Shown: in pieces, positions 51,117 through 61,314 of the stretch
How positions within the stretch are numbered: the first letter of the stretch is position 1
How the letters are laid out: every line of letters begins with the position of its first letter
Source of the DNA: Alteromonadaceae bacterium Bs31
Lineage (GTDB): Bacteria > Pseudomonadota > Gammaproteobacteria > Pseudomonadales > Cellvibrionaceae
Direction: 5' to 3'
Assembly: GCA_900177435.1 (NCBI GenBank)
Contig: FXAI01000003.1
Location: 1 to 64,000 of the forward strand
Length of the DNA stretch: 64,000 nt
Notes under the pieces: generated by a model
Database searches by the model: none
Seen by the model: only the letters and a program-made list of their open reading frames with translations
What the model was told of the DNA's origin: nothing
Made by a program: the position numbers and the translations under genes

Positions 51117-53798
51117 ATGAATGAAGCCTTAGTGCCATTCTTCCGTGGGGACTACATGCCCCATGGACACTGCTACCTCTGGCAACCGGAAATACTTTGG
51201 ACGCACGTTATTTCCGATGCCATTATCGCCGTCTCCTACTTCTCGATTCCTATTGCGCTGTACTACTTTGTGGTGCAAAAACAGATACGGGAATTTCGTT
51301 GGATATTTCTGCTGTTCGCCCTGTTTATTCTAGCCTGCGGTATCACTCACCTGATGGGTATTGTAACCATTTGGCAGGGTGTTTACGGCCTCCATGGGCT
51401 CACTAAAGCCCTCACAGCGCTTGTTTCAATCACCACAGCAATTACCTTATTTAAAGTATTGCCCTACGCACTGAGGCTACCCAGCAGTGCGGAACTGGAA
51501 GCTGCGCATAAACGGGCTCATGAAGAGCAGGCCCGGGTAAGCCGCATGAAACTACAGCAGAAAGCAGATGCCATTTTTAAGTTTGCGCTCGATTTATTCC
51601 CGACGGGGCTGGTAGTTGTGGATGCCAAACAAAACATCGTACTCGCCAACCATACTTTCGCGCGAACCTTTGGTTACGATGCTGAAGAACTTATTAACCA
51701 CCCTCTCTCGCAACTACTGACAACAGGCCAGCAAGCGCATCACAGCTTGCAGGTCAGTGAGTATCTTAAAAACCCGGTACAAAAACATGCCATGGCTGCA
51801 GGGCGCTACGTTAAGGGAATAACCAAAAACAGAAGTGAAGTGGCCATCGAAATCAGTTTATCGGTACACGAATACGAGGGGGAGAAACACGCCTTTGCCT
51901 CAGTTATTGCTTCAGACGAAGTATTATCACAACACAGCGCCAACTCTGAAATCACCAACCGCATAAAACGTGCGATCGATGCAACCAACGACGGATTGTG
52001 GGAGTGGAACGTACAAACCAATCAGGTCTGGTTTAGCGCTCGCATGATGCGCATGATTGGCTGTCACCCGGAAAAAGATCAGCCACAATTTGAGCAGTGG
52101 CTTGCACATATTCACCCGGATGACAAACCCATGCTGCAGCGTGCATTGGCAAAGCACTTTAACGAGCAGGATACTTTTGATGTTATCTATCGCGGAATAT
52201 CAGATTCGAGCGAATTCGAGTGGCTTCATATTCGCGGCAATACTATTTTTGACAAAAGTAAACGCCCAATACTTATGTCTGGCACCCTGACAAACATCAA
52301 CAAAATTAAAACTTTACAGGAAGAGCTTTCACAAAAAACCCACTTTCTAAACCAGTTTCTTAACAAATCCCTTGCCGGTGCTTATCTATTTGATTTAAAA
52401 AACTTTAACAATACCTTCATCAACAAACAATATACCGAAATAACGGGCTACAACCTGGAAGACTTGCAGCTAGTGCAGAATATTACCGGCATTCTGCCTC
52501 TTGTTCACCCGGAAGACCAGGACGATTTCGCCAAACACCTGAGAGAGGTAATTGATAGCGACGCCCCCAGTGGCGTTGCCATTGAATATCGCTTTAAACA
52601 TAAAGACGGCCATTGGATTTGGTGTTATAGCCGGGATTCTATTTATTCCCGAGATACAAACGGTGCAGCAACAACTATGCTGGGTTCGTTTTTTAATATT
52701 TCAGAACTAAAGGAGCGAGAAAATCGCATTAAGCAGTTAGCACAAAATTTTGAAAATACTTTTGAGCAGGCTGCGGTTGGCATCGCACATATTTCACTGG
52801 ACAGGAAGTGGCTGAAAACCAATCGTCGATTATGCGATATTTTAAATACCAGCCCCGAATCGCTTATGAGCGCTCCCTTCGAGAAATCCGTACTGGACAA
52901 AGACAGAGATATCGACGAAATTCAAATGCAGGAGTTGCGTTCCGGAAAAATCAAACAGTACTCCGTTGAAAAGCGTTTGATTCGAGAGGGGCACGATATA
53001 TTCTGGGCGAACCTGACAATATCTCTGGTTAATGGAGATAAAGCAGATAATAGTTATTTTATTGTTGTAGTGGAAGATATAACCGACCGAAAAGCGGTTG
53101 CACAGGCCTTATCTGAATCGAATGCCTCCCTCGAGCGTTTTGCATACTCGGCCTCTCATGACCTACAGGAGCCCCTAAGAAAGATAAGCGCCTTTTCAGA
53201 CAGCCTGGACCGCAGGCTTATTGGTAAAGTAGACGACCCCGAGGCACGCTACGAATTAAACCGCATAAGTGACGCCGCAAAACGCATGCGCGGTATGATC
53301 GACAGCCTGCTGCAGCTTTCGCGCTATTCACGAAACAAGATAGACAAAGTCAGCACCAGCCTCGATCAACTACTATGCTTGGTTAAGGACGACATGTCCA
53401 AAATTATTAGTGAAAGTGGAGCAAGCATCGAATTGCTAAACGATGCAAAAATCTCGGTAGATGCTAGTGGCTTCCAGCAGGTACTGCGCAATCTTATAAG
53501 CAACAGTATTCGATATGCAAAACCAGATGAGCCTGCAAAAATACGCATAGACTCCGAGGTAATGAGAAACAAAACAATAATCTCAGTATCAGACGAGGGC
53601 AAGGGCTTTCACCTGCAATACGCAGAGCAAATATTTGAACCGTTTAAACGACTGGTTGGACGAGAAATTCCCGGCTCAGGTATGGGCCTGGCTCTGTGTC
53701 GGCAAATTGTGAAAGCGCATGGAGGGAGTATAAGTGCCAGAAGCAACTTCGGTGGTGGGGCTATCTTTACCATTGAATTACCGCCAGAAAGCAAATAG
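51117..53798 (+). CDS. Sensor histidine kinase with ethylene-receptor-like sensor
   Basis: An 893-residue membrane kinase. Residues 24-118 hold three helices matching the plant ETR1 copper/ethylene domain: SDAIIAVSYFSIP and LACGITHL. All key ETR1 residues are kept with a constant +9 offset (Asp34, Tyr41, Pro45, Ile71, Cys74, His78); Cys74 and His78 are the Cu(I) ligands in ETR1. Four PAS domains follow (about 150-265, 283-395, 405-530, 540-655). HisKA has SASHDLQEPLRK (His681), and HATPase has DEGKGF and GSGMGLALC. The regulator gene follows 12 bp after the stop. The actual ligand is unknown. Confidence 0.9.
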   Translation: MNEALVPFFRGDYMPHGHCYLWQPEILWTHVISDAIIAVSYFSIPIALYYFVVQKQIREFRWIFLLFALFILACGITHLMGIVTIWQGVYGLHGLTKALTALVSITTAITLFKVLPYALRLPSSAELEAAHKRAHEEQARVSRMKLQQKADAIFKFALDLFPTGLVVVDAKQNIVLANHTFARTFGYDAEELINHPLSQLLTTGQQAHHSLQVSEYLKNPVQKHAMAAGRYVKGITKNRSEVAIEISLSVHEYEGEKHAFASVIASDEVLSQHSANSEITNRIKRAIDATNDGLWEWNVQTNQVWFSARMMRMIGCHPEKDQPQFEQWLAHIHPDDKPMLQRALAKHFNEQDTFDVIYRGISDSSEFEWLHIRGNTIFDKSKRPILMSGTLTNINKIKTLQEELSQKTHFLNQFLNKSLAGAYLFDLKNFNNTFINKQYTEITGYNLEDLQLVQNITGILPLVHPEDQDDFAKHLREVIDSDAPSGVAIEYRFKHKDGHWIWCYSRDSIYSRDTNGAATTMLGSFFNISELKERENRIKQLAQNFENTFEQAAVGIAHISLDRKWLKTNRRLCDILNTSPESLMSAPFEKSVLDKDRDIDEIQMQELRSGKIKQYSVEKRLIREGHDIFWANLTISLVNGDKADNSYFIVVVEDITDRKAVAQALSESNASLERFAYSASHDLQEPLRKISAFSDSLDRRLIGKVDDPEARYELNRISDAAKRMRGMIDSLLQLSRYSRNKIDKVSTSLDQLLCLVKDDMSKIISESGASIELLNDAKISVDASGFQQVLRNLISNSIRYAKPDEPAKIRIDSEVMRNKTIISVSDEGKGFHLQYAEQIFEPFKRLVGREIPGSGMGLALCRQIVKAHGGSISARSNFGGGAIFTIELPPESK

Positions 53799-53810
53799 AG
53801 CTTAAGCTTT

Positions 53811-54275
53811 ATGGAGACAAACTCAACACATTGCATTTGGTTTATAGACGATGATCCGGACGACCAATACTTGTTCCAGCACGCACTGGAAACGTTAAAG
53901 GCGCCGCCGAGCTTGCGCTTTTTTTTTAGTGCAGATGAATTACTGGAGGTAATTACGGAAACGGAACTCCTGCCAGACTTAATCGTGCTGGATATCAATC
54001 TCCCCGGTATCGACGGTGTGCAGGCTCTTACCCAGCTGAAACATACGGAACAGTTCTGTCATATCCCTGTGATCATTTATACCACCTCCCAGGCAAGATC
54101 TGACCTGGCCGACTGCTATCGCATGGGCGCTAATTCTGTGGTTATAAAAAAAGGGAGCTATATGGAGCTGGTTCATGCCGTTGAAAGCTTGTGTAGCTAC
54201 TGGTTTTCTGTAGTGAGTCTTTATCGCACGGATATGGATGAACAGAGGAATAATGAACAATCCCAATCTCTCTAA
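53811..54275 (+). CDS. CheY-like single-domain response regulator
   Basis: A 154-residue receiver protein. FIDDDPDDQYLFQHAL opens with the acidic triad, LIVLDINLPG has the phosphorylation site Asp61, and IIYTTS and VVIKKGSY carry the conserved Thr/Ser and Lys. It resembles Rcp1-type regulators. It lies between the kinase and the receiver-GGDEF gene and overlaps the latter by 23 bp, so the three form a phosphorelay operon. Confidence 0.92.
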   Translation: METNSTHCIWFIDDDPDDQYLFQHALETLKAPPSLRFFFSADELLEVITETELLPDLIVLDINLPGIDGVQALTQLKHTEQFCHIPVIIYTTSQARSDLADCYRMGANSVVIKKGSYMELVHAVESLCSYWFSVVSLYRTDMDEQRNNEQSQSL

Positions 54276-55224
54276 AGAAATGCGCGACCGCAAACCGCCA
54301 TGTTTACGCATACTTATTGTCGAAGATGATCTCGACGATATTTACCTGGTAAAGCAATTGTTACTGCAAGACGAGCGCAGAGAATACGAGATTACCCATA
54401 AAGAGAACCTGAGCTCAGCACTGCTGTGCGTAAACCAGCAGGAATTTGATATCATTTTACTCGACCTCGGGCTGGGTGAAATACAGGGGCTGGATACACT
54501 CAACGAAATGCTCGCAGGCGCACCCGCTGTACCGGTAATCGTTCTAACCGGTATTAACAACGACGCCGTTGGAGAGGATGCAATAAAGCTCGGCGCTGAA
54601 GATTACCTGCCAAAATCCGAGATCAACCCGTCTCTACTTTCTCGCACACTCAGTTATGCTATCGAACGACATAGTTTGCGCCTGCAGTTACAACTCCAGG
54701 CCCAAACCGATATCCTCACTGGCTTACCTAACCGCTCCGCTATTTTTGAAAAGTTGGAACACGCTGTGGATCACAGCAATCGAAAGACCTCTTTGTTTGC
54801 CGTGGCCATGCTCGATCTGGATGGATTTAAGCAAGTCAACGACAATCTTGGCCACCGCGCAGGTGATGAGTTGCTGCGGCAGGTAGCTACACGCCTGAGA
54901 AAGGAACTGCGCCGTACAGACTTCGCTGGCCGCTTAGGTGGCGATGAGTTTATTCTGCTGCTGCACCACTATAAGTCCACAGACGAATTGCTGTCTGTAT
55001 TAGAAAAAAAGCGAGCCAAACTGATTCAGCCGATGAAAATTTATTCGGAAAAGGAAATTCATGTGGTCGAAATTGGCGTGAGTGTGGGTGTGGTGGAGTG
55101 GCATGCAGGGGGGAGCGCGCAACAGTTGATGTCGGAAGCCGATCGCGCCATGTACCGCAGTAAACATGAAGGTAAAAACCGAATCACACTAAGCAAACCA
55201 GAGCTAAAAAATTCTGCCACGTGA
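54253..55224 (+). CDS. Response regulator with GGDEF output (diguanylate cyclase)
   Basis: A 323-residue protein from the ATG at 54253 (AGAGGAA just upstream). The receiver domain (18-135) has DDLDD and phospho-Asp71 (IILLDLGLG). A linker leads to a GGDEF domain with DILTGLPNRSAIF and RLGGDEFILLL intact, so it should make cyclic di-GMP when phosphorylated. It is the last gene of the kinase operon and turns the sensor signal into a second messenger. Confidence 0.92.
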   Translation: MNNPNLSKEMRDRKPPCLRILIVEDDLDDIYLVKQLLLQDERREYEITHKENLSSALLCVNQQEFDIILLDLGLGEIQGLDTLNEMLAGAPAVPVIVLTGINNDAVGEDAIKLGAEDYLPKSEINPSLLSRTLSYAIERHSLRLQLQLQAQTDILTGLPNRSAIFEKLEHAVDHSNRKTSLFAVAMLDLDGFKQVNDNLGHRAGDELLRQVATRLRKELRRTDFAGRLGGDEFILLLHHYKSTDELLSVLEKKRAKLIQPMKIYSEKEIHVVEIGVSVGVVEWHAGGSAQQLMSEADRAMYRSKHEGKNRITLSKPELKNSAT

Positions 55225-55243
55225 TTCGGTAAATGAACTGAAC

Positions 55244-56320
55244 CTAGTAAAGCTTGGCCTCGCCTTCTGGTCGGTTTTTAAATCGCTTTATCACCCACCA
55301 ATATCGATCCGGGTATGGCTCTACAATTGTTTCAATAGCCTGATTCATTGTTAGCGTATCCGCCACGTCATCACCGCTGGGAAAGTTGTCGAGCAAAGGG
55401 TAAAACTGCAATGTATAGCTACCGTCTTCGTTCCGGTAGTGCCCGTAGGGAAGTACAAGCGCATTACTGGACTGAGCAATGCGGACCAGGGCCATTGTAG
55501 TAGAGGCGGGCACACCAAAAAAATCCACATACACTGTATTTTTATTCTTTACTTCAATGTCTGGGGCATACCACACAACCCCACCTCGCTTAAGCGCTCT
55601 TAGTATACCCACCAAATTATTTACGGAAAAAAAGTTGTCGCCAAATTTTCCTCGCGCCTGGCGCAGGAAAAAATCGACCAAACGGTCACTAGGCTGACGA
55701 TAGGTAAAACTATACTTGCGATGAGGACGAAAAACAAAAGAACCAAAGCTTGCACTCATATCAAGGCTGCCCTGATGGCAGGCAAGCAAAATAATGCCTC
55801 TATCTTGAGCCAGAGCGGCATTGAGGTTTTCTTCTCCGGCAATATGTGCTTTTTTTCTGTACAAGGTTTCTACATTACAAAACCATATCATCAGGGTTTC
55901 CATTACAGACACGCCCAATTCTTTGAAGCTGCTTTTCTCCAATTTCAACCGGCTATTTTCTGCAAGTCTCCCAAAACAGGCATCAATGTTACTTTTTGCA
56001 ATGTGCCGCAACTTGGGAGAAAAAGTATATATTACCAGGCCCAGGACTTTTCCCAAGACAATCAACACCCCCCGTGGTAAGAAGGCGAGTAAGTTACACA
56101 CTAATAAAACTAGGGCGAGAGCCCAATATTTTGGCGAAGAATTGAAGAGCATCCGCCGCCAAGCGGCCAGGGACAAGCCGCGCCTCAAGGGAGCGGAGTT
56201 ATGCTCGGTTTGCTGTTTACTGGTTACCATTGCTTGCTCTACCACAGAAATTGCCGGCATTATCAAACAGCTTTTAATAAATTGCGAATGCCTGGCTGGA
56301 TCTAGCATCAGGCTTGCCAA
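55244..56320 (-). CDS. Lipid A biosynthesis acyltransferase-like (LpxL/HtrB family)
   Basis: A 358-residue membrane-anchored acyltransferase. The active-site HxxxxD box is HQGSLD, and RFKNRPEG near the C-terminus is typical of LpxL/LpxM enzymes, which add late acyl chains to lipid A. An N-terminal helix (about 64-100) anchors it. The start is uncertain; MVTSKQQ downstream could be an alternative. It is convergent with the GGDEF operon. Confidence 0.85.
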   Translation of the reverse strand: MASLMLDPARHSQFIKSCLIMPAISVVEQAMVTSKQQTEHNSAPLRRGLSLAAWRRMLFNSSPKYWALALVLLVCNLLAFLPRGVLIVLGKVLGLVIYTFSPKLRHIAKSNIDACFGRLAENSRLKLEKSSFKELGVSVMETLMIWFCNVETLYRKKAHIAGEENLNAALAQDRGIILLACHQGSLDMSASFGSFVFRPHRKYSFTYRQPSDRLVDFFLRQARGKFGDNFFSVNNLVGILRALKRGGVVWYAPDIEVKNKNTVYVDFFGVPASTTMALVRIAQSSNALVLPYGHYRNEDGSYTLQFYPLLDNFPSGDDVADTLTMNQAIETIVEPYPDRYWWVIKRFKNRPEGEAKLY

Positions 56321-56679
56321 ACTTTACCGCGGGCTCCCTTGTTCTGCCTTTAGCGCTCAGCTCCCATAACGAAGCTGTACGCGCTCCAGAAATTTCGAGC
56401 GAGAGACTAAGACACAAGGCCCCCATTTAAAAAATAACCTTAGGTATACTTAAAAGCTGGCGAAGTGTAAAGACCCGCCAATTCCCTCGGAATTCAGTCC
56501 AGCTTGGCGCGGCGACTTGCACTTGAGAAGGCCGCCTCGCCATCACAGCAGCCTTACGCATACATCCAGCCCTGGTATAGCGCATCCTTGTCAATCTTCA
56601 GTGTCAAACACTCCAATTTGGCACCATTTCTCTCACTTCCAGCTATACTGTTTTTTATCCATACTTATATACGACCCTC
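56321..56679. other. Intergenic region before the GGDEF protein
   Basis: About 360 bp between divergent genes. I see no supported gene. Promoter elements are not clear. Confidence 0.4.
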
Positions 56680-57957
56680 ATGAAAAACCGATCGATCATA
56701 AGGCTTCTGCTTGCCACCCCCCTACTTACGCTCGCAGCAATATGGGCTCATGAGCTTCTGCCTAAGCGTACATACAGCCCTTTTGACCGTGAGGAATCCA
56801 TCACCTACCTGTTTTCAGATAACCACAGCGGTGGCAACAGCACGGCTACGTGGCTGAATGAAAAGGCTCTTACTTGGCAGTGCCAACTGGCGCAGGGAGC
56901 TGCTTACCCCTATTGTGGTATTTCTGTTATGCCGGGAGACGAGAAAACAGGCATGGACTTGGATAATTACAACCAGGTCAATCTCTGGGTAACCTACAAA
57001 GGGCCAGCAAAGAAAATACGGTTTTTCATAAGAAACTACGATAACAACTTTGCACCAAATGACGAAGGTAAGTTCATGTCTGTGCAACTCAATATATCCG
57101 ACCTTACAAAGCAAATTACGCTTAACAAGAGCGAGCTTTCGGTCGCTGACTGGTGGGTAGACGACCATGAAGTACCGCGCCACCTGGGCCACCCTGCGTT
57201 CGATAATGTTGTCAATATTGGTTTGGACTTTGCCCACCCCCTGCCCTTCGGAAGCCATAACGTCGCGGTTAACAAAATTGAGTTTGTTGCCGAACTCATC
57301 AGCAAGGAGAAGTGGTATCTTGGAATTATTTCTATCTGGGTAGGAGGCTTGTTCGTTTTTGCACTCACGCGCTGGGCTCAGTTAACTCGCCGCAGCCAGA
57401 AGGCCGCTCGTCGTCTGGCAGAACTTACCAAAGCAAATGACGAGCTCCGCATCTCCAAGGAGCAGTACCAGCAGCTTTCCAAAACTGACCCCATAACTGG
57501 CACCCTGAACCGCTACGGCTTCACTCTGGCCATTGAGAAAGTACTGCAAAAACGCACACCGGACCTGGCCGTATCACTGGTGATTTTCAGCGTAGACGGC
57601 TATTCCCGGGCAAAAGACCGACTGGGCATTAAAGAAACTGACGACTTTCTTAAAAAAATCAGCAAGCTCATTGATGAAAACATTCGCGACTATCACATTC
57701 TGGGGCGCTGGGAGGGCGATGAGTTTGTCTTGCTCTGCCCCGATACCCTGGCATCGAGCGCCTATCTCATGGCAGAAAATATTCGCCGAGCTCTCAACGA
57801 AACAGGAACCTTGGCAAGCCCCACCAACAAACTATCGATAAGTGTGGGCGTTGCAGAGGTCGAGCAAGGCTACAACTCTGCCGAAGCATTCAAAAAAGCG
57901 GACGAAGCGCTTTATAAAGCCAAATCTATCGGGGGTAATTGCACTATTCTGGCCTAG
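56680..57957 (+). CDS. GGDEF-domain protein with periplasmic CBM-like sensor
   Basis: A 425-residue protein. After a signal-anchor, residues 40-210 form a beta-rich periplasmic domain (TWQCQLAQGAAYPYCGIS, VNLWVTYKGPAKKIRFFIRNYDN) resembling CIA30 or CBM-type sugar-binding folds. One membrane helix (about 212-230) and a coiled coil precede the GGDEF domain (about 270-425). The catalytic motif reads EGDEF (RWEGDEFVLLC) and the first half reads DPITGTLNRYGF. Variants with a changed first glycine can still make cyclic di-GMP in other bacteria, but activity here is not certain. Confidence 0.8.
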   Translation: MKNRSIIRLLLATPLLTLAAIWAHELLPKRTYSPFDREESITYLFSDNHSGGNSTATWLNEKALTWQCQLAQGAAYPYCGISVMPGDEKTGMDLDNYNQVNLWVTYKGPAKKIRFFIRNYDNNFAPNDEGKFMSVQLNISDLTKQITLNKSELSVADWWVDDHEVPRHLGHPAFDNVVNIGLDFAHPLPFGSHNVAVNKIEFVAELISKEKWYLGIISIWVGGLFVFALTRWAQLTRRSQKAARRLAELTKANDELRISKEQYQQLSKTDPITGTLNRYGFTLAIEKVLQKRTPDLAVSLVIFSVDGYSRAKDRLGIKETDDFLKKISKLIDENIRDYHILGRWEGDEFVLLCPDTLASSAYLMAENIRRALNETGTLASPTNKLSISVGVAEVEQGYNSAEAFKKADEALYKAKSIGGNCTILA

Positions 57958-58078
57958 TTGGCCTAGCTGGCAAAGCTACGTGCGTGTTGGTATAGGCAGG
58001 TGGCCTTGGCTAAATTGTGAAGCACAGTTGAAATGGAGCGCTATAATTCAGGGATAACCTTCTGTGTGGTCTTAGCTA

Positions 58079-59098
58079 TTGGACTTTTTGGCGTGCTTGC
58101 AACAAGTTTATAAACATTCAACGCCACGGGCCTCTGCGGTTCATTTGCGAAGCCGCGCTGTCGCGCACAATTCCAGTAAGCTCGCCCTCTCTTACCAATA
58201 TCGCCCTCTCAAACCACTCAGGCGCTTGCTGGCTTTGGCACTAACCATGGTGTTAAGCACCACCACTCAGGCTGACAAGCCCGGTGACACGCTGCACTTT
58301 ACACACCCGATCACCGACACCCCCTACTACGCAGAGCGAGGTAAATACTTCCATAGCCTGCTGGAGCTGGCGCTGAGCAAGAGCGGCCAGGCATATTCCA
58401 TTTCAACCGTCGGCATGCCAGCGATGAGCGAAAGTCGCAGTGCCATCTTTCTCGAGAAGGGGCGCTACAATGTTCACTGGCTTATGACAAACAATGCCCA
58501 CGAAACAAGGTTGCTCCCGGTTCGTATCCCGCTTTACCGGGGTTTAATAGGCTGGCGCTTGTTATTCATTCACCAAGAAAACACCGCTCTATTTTCCAAA
58601 GTAAACGACCTGGATTCATTACTCAGGCTTAAAGGTACGCAGGGTACAGACTGGCCTGATGCCCCAGTTTTAATCGCTAGCGGGTTCAAAGTGCAGCTCA
58701 CTCAGGATTGGAGCAGTATGGTGGCATATGTCACGCGTAAACGGGTTGAGCATTTCCCTCGCTCAGTGATAGAAATTTGGAAAGAAAGCAAGCAGCTCCA
58801 GCACGAGCCATTGAGGGTAGAGCCCCATCTGGTGATTCACTACCCCGCTGCGTATTATTTTTTCGTTAGCCAAAAACACCCAAGGCATGCGCAAGCTCTG
58901 GAGCAAGGTCTGAAAAATGCACTTGCCGACGGTTCTTTCGAAGCGCTGTTTGAGTCTACCTTCGGTGAAGATATCAGACGCTCAAAGCTGGCAAACCGGA
59001 CAGTAATTCACATCAATAATCCGATGTTGCCACCCCATACACCACTGGCGCAGAAAAACCTGTGGTTTGACCCAGCAAAGCAGAGCTCAGCGCTATAA
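58079..59098 (+). CDS. Periplasmic solute-binding-protein-like protein
   Basis: Up to 339 residues. The real start may be later: a signal-like stretch (RRLLALALTMVLSTTTQA) begins near residue 48. The mature domain resembles type 2 periplasmic amino-acid-binding proteins (RGLIGWRLLFIHQEN, EQGLKNALADGSFEALFESTFG). No transport genes are next to it. Its stop overlaps the convergent molybdoenzyme stop by 6 bp. It could be a sensor partner of the GGDEF protein upstream. Confidence 0.65.
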   Translation: MDFLACLQQVYKHSTPRASAVHLRSRAVAHNSSKLALSYQYRPLKPLRRLLALALTMVLSTTTQADKPGDTLHFTHPITDTPYYAERGKYFHSLLELALSKSGQAYSISTVGMPAMSESRSAIFLEKGRYNVHWLMTNNAHETRLLPVRIPLYRGLIGWRLLFIHQENTALFSKVNDLDSLLRLKGTQGTDWPDAPVLIASGFKVQLTQDWSSMVAYVTRKRVEHFPRSVIEIWKESKQLQHEPLRVEPHLVIHYPAAYYFFVSQKHPRHAQALEQGLKNALADGSFEALFESTFGEDIRRSKLANRTVIHINNPMLPPHTPLAQKNLWFDPAKQSSAL

Positions 59099-61291
59099 CA
59101 CCCGAACAGCAACTGATTTAAAGCCCGGAGTATAGCTGCGTTTGTCGGCCTGCTTGGGAATCAGAATATTGGCCTCAGGGTAGTAACATAAAATATTACC
59201 CTTGCGCACATCAAAAGGCTTTACCCGCAGCCCTTTCATTTCACCAACCTCGGTACAAATATCCACTGTGGCATTTTCCTTATAGCCACAATATTCCATG
59301 TCCTCGGGGTGCATTAGTACTACCCAGCGATCATTCTGACCACGATAGGTATCCCTCTCATCAAAAATAATTGAATTAAACTGGCCCTCACTGCGCACAG
59401 AGCTCATTAGAAACTCGTGCTGCCCTTGCGAGTTTCGCCACGCCGCAGGCTGGCTACGGGATATTAAGGTATGAAAAACAAATTTACCCCTTCCGCTCTC
59501 AGTCGCGAAACCGGGCTTGTGCAGGGTGCGACCTTCAATATGAAACTCTTCTCGTGAATCGTCGATTTCCTGCAATTTACCAAAGCCTGGAACAACCTCG
59601 GCAATAAACTCTCTGATACTTTGATGACTTGCAAATACACTGAAATCAAATATTTCCTTGGGAATAAGGGCTTCACCAAGCTTGCGAATTAACTCGACTT
59701 CTGACTCCAATTGCGGGAAGCGATTTATCCCACCGTTGCTCAAGCGAACAAAATTAAACATGCTCTCCTGGCTTGTGGCTTGCAGCTCTTCGTCCCGCAC
59801 TTTTATCGGTAATATAAGTACTTCACCCTCCACACCTGCCACATGACTCATGTTAAGTGTGGGGTTTACATAGCATTTTAAAGAGACTTGATCTAATGCA
59901 TTTTCTGCAAAACGGGTATCTGGGTTGGACGCTAAAAGATTGCCTCCCAACATAAAAGCAATATCCATTTCACCGCGAGCAGAGGCTTCCATACACGCCA
60001 TGGTATCCAGGCCCGCGTCTTGTGGCAGCTGATGCGCTAGCTTTTGCTGTAAATTTGCTTCCACCGCCTGTTTCAGTTGCGGCGTAAAACCCATGGACCC
60101 CGTGCCCTGTATATTACTATGGCCCCGCAGCGGCAATAGGCCTGCCCCGGGCTTGCCAATCATCCCCCTTAACATGGCAACCGCGACAAGGGTTTCAATA
60201 TTTGCCACGCCGTGCTGGTGATGCGTTAAACCCATGCTCCAACTAAAAACAGCCGATTTTGCAGAGGCGTACTCTTTCGCGACTTCGAGTATTTGCTCTA
60301 GCGCCAGCCCGGAGCTCTTCTCAATTTCTGCCCAGCTGAGCGCCTCCACCCCTGCGGAAAACTGTTCAAAACCCTCGGTGTGTGCAGCAATAAACTCTTC
60401 ATCACAGTGTTTATTTTCTAATAGCCATTTCGCAATACCTTGCAACAAAGCAATATCGCCACCGAGGTGGGGTTGCAGATAGGTACTGGCAATGTCCACC
60501 CCACCCTTTACCATCGAGCGCCAATCGCTGGGAGAAGCAAAGCGCACCATACCGGGCTCTCGCGCAGGGTTGACCACAATAACCTTGGCACCGCGACGAC
60601 GGCAGTGGATAAGGGTTTTGACAAAACGGGGGTGATTTGAGGCGGGGTTAGCGCCAAATATAAATATACAATCAGCCTTATCCAAATCCTCATAGCGAAT
60701 GGTGGCTGTTCCTGTGCCGAGGGTGTGATTGAGCCCAACACCTGAGGCCTGATGGCAATAGTAGGAGCAATTATTAATATTGTTGGTGCCGTAGAGGCGG
60801 GCAAACAGCTGAAGCAAAAAAGCCGCTTCGTTTGAGCTTCTGCCTGAGGCATAAAAGAAAGAGCGCTCGGGTTTTGTTGTAGAGAATTTCTCCATGAGAA
60901 TGGCTAGCGCCTGCTGATAAGATACGGGCGAGTAATGACTGGCTCCAGCTTTTTTATGAAGCGGAGTAAGCAGTCGCCCTAAATCTTCCAATTCCTTTCC
61001 GCTCAGGCGCGATAGCTCGTCTATTGAGCGCTGAAAAAATACCTGGTTTGGAATCCCCTCACGGATGTCACTAAGGTGAGCCTGAATATTTTTATTACAC
61101 ACTTCTATGCCGCGGCGCGCTTCATTTCGGAAGCCCCCGCTTTGCCCACCGGTGCCAAAAGCACAAGCTTTACAGGCGTTTTTCGATCGCAGGGTTTGTA
61201 ATAAATTTAGCGGGCCAATTTTACTGGCATAACGCAGAACACTAATAACGGCTTTCCAGCCACCACCAACAATGGCTTGTTCTTTCGACAT
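59093..61291 (-). CDS. FdhF/YdeP-type molybdopterin oxidoreductase
   Basis: A 732-residue enzyme. The N-terminal CKACAFGTGGQSGGF near residue 40 is the altered iron-sulfur site of the YdeP group. The molybdopterin-binding core includes FIFGANPASNHPRFVKTL and ALLQGIAKWLL, and the C-terminal molydop-binding domain includes GDVRKGN-type turns and PGFKSVAVRVL. YdeP-like proteins are linked to acid resistance and formate metabolism, but the substrate is not known. There are no flanking cofactor genes. Confidence 0.88.
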   Translation of the reverse strand: MSKEQAIVGGGWKAVISVLRYASKIGPLNLLQTLRSKNACKACAFGTGGQSGGFRNEARRGIEVCNKNIQAHLSDIREGIPNQVFFQRSIDELSRLSGKELEDLGRLLTPLHKKAGASHYSPVSYQQALAILMEKFSTTKPERSFFYASGRSSNEAAFLLQLFARLYGTNNINNCSYYCHQASGVGLNHTLGTGTATIRYEDLDKADCIFIFGANPASNHPRFVKTLIHCRRRGAKVIVVNPAREPGMVRFASPSDWRSMVKGGVDIASTYLQPHLGGDIALLQGIAKWLLENKHCDEEFIAAHTEGFEQFSAGVEALSWAEIEKSSGLALEQILEVAKEYASAKSAVFSWSMGLTHHQHGVANIETLVAVAMLRGMIGKPGAGLLPLRGHSNIQGTGSMGFTPQLKQAVEANLQQKLAHQLPQDAGLDTMACMEASARGEMDIAFMLGGNLLASNPDTRFAENALDQVSLKCYVNPTLNMSHVAGVEGEVLILPIKVRDEELQATSQESMFNFVRLSNGGINRFPQLESEVELIRKLGEALIPKEIFDFSVFASHQSIREFIAEVVPGFGKLQEIDDSREEFHIEGRTLHKPGFATESGRGKFVFHTLISRSQPAAWRNSQGQHEFLMSSVRSEGQFNSIIFDERDTYRGQNDRWVVLMHPEDMEYCGYKENATVDICTEVGEMKGLRVKPFDVRKGNILCYYPEANILIPKQADKRSYTPGFKSVAVRVL

Positions 61292-61314
61292 AGAGCAACC
61301 TGCTTTTTTACATG

